Origin: BQJD01 sp965652415
Lineage (GTDB): Bacteria; Pseudomonadota; Gammaproteobacteria; Arenicellales; CAJQKF01
DNA: 11,387 bases
Direction of reading: 5' to 3'
Assembly: GCA_965652415.1 (NCBI GenBank)
Contig: CBFGVH010000098.1
Coordinates: forward strand, 1-11,387
The stretch's first letter is position 1, and the number at the start of each line of letters is the position of its first letter. The notes below the pieces were generated by a model. It saw only the letters and a list, made by a program, of their open reading frames with translations, had not been told where the DNA came from and searched no databases. Position numbers and translations under genes: made by a program. Shown here piece after piece: positions 6,812 to 11,387 of this stretch.

Positions 6812-8071
6812 ATGAAGCAGAACGCCTTCTATGCCCAGTCCGGCGGGGTCACCGCCGTGATCAACGCCAGCGCCGCCGGCGTCATCGAGACCGCCCGCGC
6901 CAATCGCGACCGCATCGGCAAGGTCTACGCCGGCCGCCACGGCATCATCGGCGCGCTCGCCGAGGACCTCATCGACACCGGCCGCGAATCGGCCTCGGCC
7001 ATCGCCGCCCTGAAGCACACGCCCTCGGGCGCCTTCGGCTCGTGCCGCTTCAAGCTCAAGAGCATCGACGAGGACCGCGACCAGTACGAGCGCCTGATCG
7101 AGGTGTTCCGAGCTCACGGCATCGGCTACTTTTTCTACAACGGCGGCGGCGACTCGGCCGACACCTGCCTCAAGGTGTCGCAGCTCTCCGAGGCCATGGG
7201 CTACCCGATCCGCGCCATCCATGTGCCCAAGACCGTGGACAACGACCTGCCGATCACCGACAACTGCCCGGGCTTCGGCTCGGTGGCCAAGTACATCGCC
7301 GTGTCGACCCTCGAGGCGAGCTTCGACGTCGCCTCCATGGCGAAGACCTCCACGAAGGTGTTCGTGCTGGAGGTCATGGGCCGCCATGCCGGCTGGATCG
7401 CCGCCGCCGGCGGACTTGCCGACACGGCCGATCACCCGCTTCCGATCGTCATCCTGTTTCCGGAGATCACCTTCGACGAGCCGCGCTTCATCGCCGAGGT
7501 GAAGAACAAGGTGGAGAAGTTCGGCTACGTGTCGGTGGTGGTGTCCGAGGGCCTGAAGAACGCCGAGGGCACCTTCCTCGCCGAGGCCGGCACCCGCGAC
7601 GCCTTCGGCCACAGCCAGCTCGGCGGCGTGGCGCCGGTGATCGCCAACCTTGTAAAGGAACGCCTCGGCTACAAGTACCACTACGCGGTGGCCGACTACC
7701 TGCAGCGCTCCGCGCGCCACATCGCGTCGAAGACCGACGTCGAGCAGGCCTACGCGGTCGGCCGCGCGGCGGTCGAGTTCGCCCTGGCCGGCAGGAACGC
7801 GGTGATGCCGGCCATATCCCGCACGTCGAACAGGCCCTACCGCTGGAGGATCGTCGAGGCGGACCTGAACAAGGTGGCCAACGTGGAGAAGAAGATGCCG
7901 CGCGCATTCATCTCCCGCAACGGCTTCGGCATCACGCAGAAGTGCCGCGACTACCTCGAGCCGCTGATCCGCGGCGAGGACTACCCGCCCTACCGCGACG
8001 GCCTGCCGCGCTACGCGGTGCTGAAGAACGTGGCAGTGCCCAAGAAGCTGCCGGCAACGTTCTCGTTGTGA
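6812..8071 (+). CDS. pfp: PPi-dependent 6-phosphofructokinase (pyrophosphate--fructose 6-phosphate 1-phosphotransferase)
   Basis: The enzyme reversibly phosphorylates fructose 6-phosphate to fructose 1,6-bisphosphate with pyrophosphate instead of ATP, so it can serve glycolysis and gluconeogenesis. The 419-residue sequence follows the Xanthomonas/Xylella-type family throughout: AQSGGVTAVIN (8-18), GAFGSCR (73-79), GGGDSADT (111-118), PKTVDNDL (139-146), MGRHAGWIAA (189-198), SEG (245-247), YLQRSARHIASKTD (296-309). Asp114 replaces the Gly of ATP-dependent enzymes, and Lys140 precedes the catalytic TVDND (Asp143). Together these two residues are the accepted signature of PPi use. Residue 113 is Gly where the relatives I recall have Asn or Asp. 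The ATG at 6812 has a good Shine-Dalgarno sequence. In methanotrophs pfp is found with a proton-pumping pyrophosphatase, but none is visible here. Confidence 0.95.
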   Translation: MKQNAFYAQSGGVTAVINASAAGVIETARANRDRIGKVYAGRHGIIGALAEDLIDTGRESASAIAALKHTPSGAFGSCRFKLKSIDEDRDQYERLIEVFRAHGIGYFFYNGGGDSADTCLKVSQLSEAMGYPIRAIHVPKTVDNDLPITDNCPGFGSVAKYIAVSTLEASFDVASMAKTSTKVFVLEVMGRHAGWIAAAGGLADTADHPLPIVILFPEITFDEPRFIAEVKNKVEKFGYVSVVVSEGLKNAEGTFLAEAGTRDAFGHSQLGGVAPVIANLVKERLGYKYHYAVADYLQRSARHIASKTDVEQAYAVGRAAVEFALAGRNAVMPAISRTSNRPYRWRIVEADLNKVANVEKKMPRAFISRNGFGITQKCRDYLEPLIRGEDYPPYRDGLPRYAVLKNVAVPKKLPATFSL

Positions 8072-8145
8072 GCGCGGTCCGGCGCAGGGCAGCGCGCGCC
8101 CGGCGAGGCATTGCCGCGGCGCATTCGCGCACGGAGGCGACGGCC

Positions 8146-8169
8146 ATGGAGGTGTTGCACAACCCCTGA
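8146..8169 (+). other. Seven-codon mini-ORF with good ribosome binding site, in frame with sulP
   Basis: GGAGG (8132-8136) sits 9 bases before an ATG at 8146 that encodes MEVLHNP and then TGA, directly followed by the sulP ATG at 8170 in the same frame. A second GGAGG (8148-8152) is 17 bases from the sulP ATG, rather far. It may be a coupling mini-cistron, or the sulP N-terminus cut by a nonsense change. Confidence 0.35.
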
Positions 8170-9903
8170 ATGAAACTCAGCGCCCTGTTCCCCTTCCTGG
8201 CGTGGACGCGGTTCGTCTCGCGCCAGTCCGTCAAGGACGACTTTCTCGCCGGCCTCACCGGTGCCGTCATCGTGCTTCCCCAGGGCGTCGCCTTTGCCGC
8301 CATCGCCGGGCTGCCGCCGGAGTACGGTCTGTACACGGCGATGGTCACGCCCATCGTCGCCGCCCTGTTCGGTTCCTCGTACCACCTCGTCTCGGGGCCC
8401 ACCACCGCGATCTCCATCGTCGTGTTCGCGGCCATCAGCCGCTATGCCGAACCCGGTACGCCCGAGTTCGTGTCGCTCGCACTGACCCTGACCTTCCTCG
8501 CCGGCATCTACCAGCTCGCCTTCGGCCTCGCCCGGCTCGGCGCCCTGGTCAACTTCGTCTCCCACACGGTGGTGATCGGCTTCACCGCCGGCGCCGCGAT
8601 CCTCATCGCCACGAGCCAGATGCAGCACATCCTTGGCGTCGAGCTGCCCCCGGGCGAATCGTTCCTGCACACGTGGATGGATCTTGCCGCGTTGTGGCGC
8701 AGCATCGACCCGTACGTGCTCGGCGTGGCATTGGCAACGCTCGCGAGCGCGCTCGTCGTGCGCCGCTTCGCGCCGAAGCTGCCCAACCTGCTGATCGGCA
8801 TGGTGGTGGGCAGCCTCGCGGCACTGGGCCTCGGCCACTACACCGACTCGATCGAACTGGTCGGCGAGATCCCCGCGCAGCTGCCGCCGTTTCACCTGCC
8901 CGAGTTCTCGCTGGCGACGCTGCGCACGCTGGCACCCGAGGCCTTCGCGGTGGCGCTGCTCGGCCTGATCGAGGCGGTCTCCATCAGCCGCGCCATCGCC
9001 ACGCGCTCGAACCAGCGCATCGACTCCAGCCAGGAGTTCATCGGCCAGGGCCTGTCCAACGTGGTGGGCAGCATGTTCTCGTCCTACGCCGGATCGGGCT
9101 CGTTCACCCGCTCGGGCATCAACTACGCCGCCGGCGCGCGCACCCCGATGTCGGCGATCTTCGCCGCGCTCATGCTGATGGGCATCGTGCTGTTGGTGGC
9201 CCCGCTGACGCGCTACCTGCCGGTGGCGGCCATGGGCGGCGTGATCCTGCTGGTGGCGTGGAACCTGCTCGACTTCCACCACATCGGCAACGTGCTGAAC
9301 TTCAGCCGCTCGGAAACCGCCATCCTGGTGACCACGTTCCTGTGCACGCTGTTCCTGGAACTCGAGTTCGCCATCTACATCGGCGTGCTGCTGTCGCTGG
9401 TGTTCTTCCTCGCCAAGACCTCGACGCCGAGCATTCCCACGTTGTCGGTAGACGTCGACGAGGAGAACGGCGCGCGCAAGTTCGTCAACATCCAGGGTCG
9501 CACGCTCAAGCAGTGCCCGCAGCTGAAGATCATCCGCATCGACATGTCGGTGTACTTCGGCTCGGTCACCCACATCCAGCAGCGGCTTCGCACCATCGCC
9601 GAGAACGAGCGCATCCATCACATCCTGGTCATCGCTTCGGCCATCAACTTCATCGACCTCGCCGGCGCCGAGATGCTGATCAGCGAAAACAACCAGCTCA
9701 AGAAGCAGGGCGGCGGACTGTACTTCGCAGGCCTGAAGCCCAGCGTCTACCACTTCGCCGCGCGCTCGTTCTTCGTCGGAAAGATCGGACCGGACCGCTT
9801 CTTCGACACCAAGGCCGACGCCGTCAGCTCGATCTACCGCCGCCTCGACCGCGACATCTGCGCCAAGTGCCAGTCGCTGATCTTCACCGAGTGCAACGAG
9901 TAA
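8170..9903 (+). CDS. SulP/SLC26-family anion transporter with STAS domain
   Basis: Inner-membrane transporter of the SulP family, whose members carry sulfate, bicarbonate, dicarboxylates or other anions. The substrate cannot be read from the sequence. Residues about 25-415 contain the hydrophobic transport domain, with the family signature PPEYGLYTAMVTPIVAALFG (49-68), SGPTTA (75-80) and GSGSFTRSGINYAAGARTP (308-326). Residues about 437-555 form a cytoplasmic STAS domain. In it, the segment NFIDLAGAEML (493-503) has Ala where anti-sigma-antagonist STAS domains carry the phosphorylated Ser. The protein ends DICAKCQSLIFTECNE with cysteines 564, 567 and 575, a possible metal or redox site. Length 577, normal for the family. 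It follows pfp by 98 bases on the same strand and may be co-transcribed. The ATG at 8170 is chosen because an in-frame TGA stands directly before it. Confidence 0.93.
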   Translation: MKLSALFPFLAWTRFVSRQSVKDDFLAGLTGAVIVLPQGVAFAAIAGLPPEYGLYTAMVTPIVAALFGSSYHLVSGPTTAISIVVFAAISRYAEPGTPEFVSLALTLTFLAGIYQLAFGLARLGALVNFVSHTVVIGFTAGAAILIATSQMQHILGVELPPGESFLHTWMDLAALWRSIDPYVLGVALATLASALVVRRFAPKLPNLLIGMVVGSLAALGLGHYTDSIELVGEIPAQLPPFHLPEFSLATLRTLAPEAFAVALLGLIEAVSISRAIATRSNQRIDSSQEFIGQGLSNVVGSMFSSYAGSGSFTRSGINYAAGARTPMSAIFAALMLMGIVLLVAPLTRYLPVAAMGGVILLVAWNLLDFHHIGNVLNFSRSETAILVTTFLCTLFLELEFAIYIGVLLSLVFFLAKTSTPSIPTLSVDVDEENGARKFVNIQGRTLKQCPQLKIIRIDMSVYFGSVTHIQQRLRTIAENERIHHILVIASAINFIDLAGAEMLISENNQLKKQGGGLYFAGLKPSVYHFAARSFFVGKIGPDRFFDTKADAVSSIYRRLDRDICAKCQSLIFTECNE

Positions 9904-9919
9904 GCGGCGCGACCGGGGT

Positions 9920-10246
9920 TCACCGCCCGTCCCGACGCTTCGCCGATCGGCACGCATGGCACTCGACGGCGACGGCATCGATGTGCCCCTTCGCCTCCTC
10001 GTGGTACCACTTCTGGTCGCGCGCCTTCCAGATCTGTCGGCGGCCGCAGGTGCGACACACGAAGGGATGGTCGAGGTAGTACTCCGGCAGCGACCCGTAC
10101 GTGTTGACGTGGGCCAGCTTCGCCGAATCCGCCGCCACCGCTGTGGGGTGACTCTTCTGCTGTGCCGGGTGGAGCGCGCGCACCCGCTGCGCCTCGCGCC
10201 ACTCGGCCTCGGTCGGTTCGCGGCCGTTATCCTTCCTGCGATTCAC
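9920..10246 (-). CDS. Small zinc-ribbon protein
   Basis: A 108-residue protein from a GTG at 10246, which overlaps the stop of the upstream membrane protein gene (GTGA), so translation is probably coupled. The C-terminal half carries CRTC (64-67) and CHAC (96-99), two CxxC pairs 28 residues apart, with a conserved-looking block DQKWYHEEAKG (77-87) between them. This layout resembles the probable zinc-ribbon family zf-trcl, whose function is unknown. The N-terminal half is charged (PTEAEWREAQRVRALHP, 11-27) and probably helical. The longer open frame upstream is antisense-like Arg-rich shadow sequence inside the membrane gene and is not used. The gene converges on sulP, with 16 bases between stop codons and no visible terminator. 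Binding of zinc is inferred from the cysteines; any DNA, RNA or protein partner is unknown. Confidence 0.75.
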   Translation of the reverse strand: MNRRKDNGREPTEAEWREAQRVRALHPAQQKSHPTAVAADSAKLAHVNTYGSLPEYYLDHPFVCRTCGRRQIWKARDQKWYHEEAKGHIDAVAVECHACRSAKRRDGR

Positions 10247-11387
10247 CGGCCGCCGCCCCGCGCTGCCGCCGGCGGTGCAAGGGGTACCGCAGGCTCGCGG
10301 GCGGCGGCCGCCTCGGCCTGCTCGCGCAGGGCGCGCACCGCGAGAAAAGCGGCGATGCCGGAGATCACGTAGTAGGCCTCGAACAGGTCGCGCCCGTCGT
10401 CCACCGCTGCCACCGCCGCCGCGATGGCGAGCACGGCGACGGCGGTGTGCCGAAGCGGCGCGCCGGCGAAGGCGAACAGGAGCGCCGGGATCGTGGTGAA
10501 GGCCAGCCGCGTCCACCAGTGGCGGGCGAAATCCGCAGGCGGCATTCCGAACCAGGCTTCGAAGAACACGCCGTGGTTGTACATCTGGCCCATTGACAGC
10601 AGCACGAATACCACCGCCCCGGCGGCGAAGAACAGCCTGCCCCTCGAGGCGGTGCGCGCCCGCGCGGCGCTGGCCGCCGCGGCAAGCAGGAAGGCGAACA
10701 CGGGATACCAGTAGATCGGGTCGCCGAGGTGGCGCGACCACAGGTGGGGCGAGGCCAGCGCGACTACCGTCAGGTGGATCATCAGGCCGTAGAACATGAC
10801 CTGCTCCAGCCATTTCAGGCCGGCCGGGTCGACCACGATGGGCACGGTGAACGGCCGCGCGCCGCGCACGCGTGCAAGTTGGATGGCCGCCGACAGCAGC
10901 ATGAGCGACGCAGCGACCAGTTCGATCGTCTCCTCGCCGATGAGCCGCAGCCGGGCGATGGTGCGGTGCTCAAAGAACTTGATGGCCTCGAGCTGCTCGA
11001 GGATCGCCACGCTGCCGAACAACGCAACGCTCACCAGCACCAGCACGCCGCTGACGCGGGTCTCGCGCGTCGCCAGCATGTGGCCGATGGCGAAGGCGAA
11101 GAGCACGCCGCCGACGAGGCCGAACGGGGCCAGCGCCAGCCAGCCGCCGAACGTGGCGACGCGTTCGTGCAGCGAGGCGATCTCGTCCATGGACAGCGCG
11201 AACATCAACAGGGCGATGATCAACCAGGCCGCGCGCCGCCGGCCGGCGGGGACCACGTCCGCCAGGTGATAGTAGACGAGCCCGGCGATGAGGAAGCACA
11301 CGCCCGACCACCACACGGCGTAGTTGCTTTCGTAGGCGAGGTTCAGCGGTACGATTCGGCTCGACAGCTCGGGGGTTCGGGTCTCGG
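10243..11387 (-). CDS. Uncharacterised polytopic membrane protein, 5' end outside the window
   Basis: The frame is open to the right edge, so the start is not seen; 380 residues are visible. A GTG at 11316 could be taken as a start, but the frame upstream reads TPELSSRIVPLNLAYESNYA without a stop and looks like real protein, so the gene is probably partial. Hydropathy by eye suggests about 10-11 membrane helices. Polar residues recur at helix ends: SMDEIASLHE (visible residues 65-74), GEETIEL (150-156), EQVMFYGLMIH, and DDGRDLFEAYY near the end. These Asp/Glu/His clusters could be functional, for example for ion or metal handling, but I recognise no family. The C-terminal tail is Ala/Pro-rich. 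Its stop overlaps the start of the zinc-ribbon gene, so the two are likely co-expressed. Confidence 0.75.
   Translation of the reverse strand, partial: ETRTPELSSRIVPLNLAYESNYAVWWSGVCFLIAGLVYYHLADVVPAGRRRAAWLIIALLMFALSMDEIASLHERVATFGGWLALAPFGLVGGVLFAFAIGHMLATRETRVSGVLVLVSVALFGSVAILEQLEAIKFFEHRTIARLRLIGEETIELVAASLMLLSAAIQLARVRGARPFTVPIVVDPAGLKWLEQVMFYGLMIHLTVVALASPHLWSRHLGDPIYWYPVFAFLLAAAASAARARTASRGRLFFAAGAVVFVLLSMGQMYNHGVFFEAWFGMPPADFARHWWTRLAFTTIPALLFAFAGAPLRHTAVAVLAIAAAVAAVDDGRDLFEAYYVISGIAAFLAVRALREQAEAAAAREPAVPLAPPAAARGGGR

Noticed and set aside
6494..7720. Minus-strand open frame of 408 codons across the pfp start and its leader
   Set aside because: It is an antisense shadow of pfp that runs into the intergenic region, with no family match.
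8011..9978. Minus-strand open frame of 655 codons opposite sulP
   Set aside because: It covers the whole of a clearly identified transporter and has typical antisense composition (His, Gln, Asp, Arg). The sulP frame has all the family motifs.

Overview
The window looks like a high-GC proteobacterial chromosome, most likely beta- or gammaproteobacterial. The evidence is the ubiE-ubiJ-ubiB ubiquinone cluster (UbiJ is a proteobacterial protein), a magnesium-type HemB close to the Pseudomonas enzyme, and a PPi-dependent phosphofructokinase of the Xanthomonas/Xylella type. There are no tRNA or rRNA genes, CRISPR arrays, insertion sequences or phage genes. Coding density is high, and the long antisense frames are shadows caused by GC-rich codon use.

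Left two thirds, minus strand (6364 down to 274): six genes lie head to tail with short gaps and look like one operon: adk with an unusual tail, hemB, a DUF971 gene, ubiE, ubiJ and ubiB. It combines nucleotide balance, the second step committed to tetrapyrroles, and three ubiquinone biosynthesis functions, so its general theme is cofactors of respiration. A hairpin lies just after the ubiB stop, and about 270 bases with no convincing gene follow it to the window edge.

Centre: a 447-base divergent intergenic region (6365-6811) must carry the promoters for the adk operon and for the rightward genes. Two hairpins lie in the leader in front of pfp. The rightward genes are pfp (PPi-dependent 6-phosphofructokinase) and a SulP/SLC26 anion transporter with a STAS domain and a C-terminal cysteine motif. 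The SulP start is preceded by an in-frame seven-codon mini-ORF that has a good ribosome binding site.

Right end, minus strand: a small zinc-ribbon protein gene converges on sulP. It is overlapped (GTGA) by the end of a polytopic membrane protein gene that runs off the right edge, so its true start is not in the window.

The most unusual object is the adenylate kinase. A complete zinc-LID Adk of about 220 residues is joined in one uninterrupted frame to a roughly 220-residue Lys/Ala/Arg-rich, histone H1-like tail. I see no defence island or clearly new multi-gene system. The other points worth checking are the mini-ORFs at two gene junctions, the pfp leader, and the uncharacterised membrane/zinc-ribbon gene pair.
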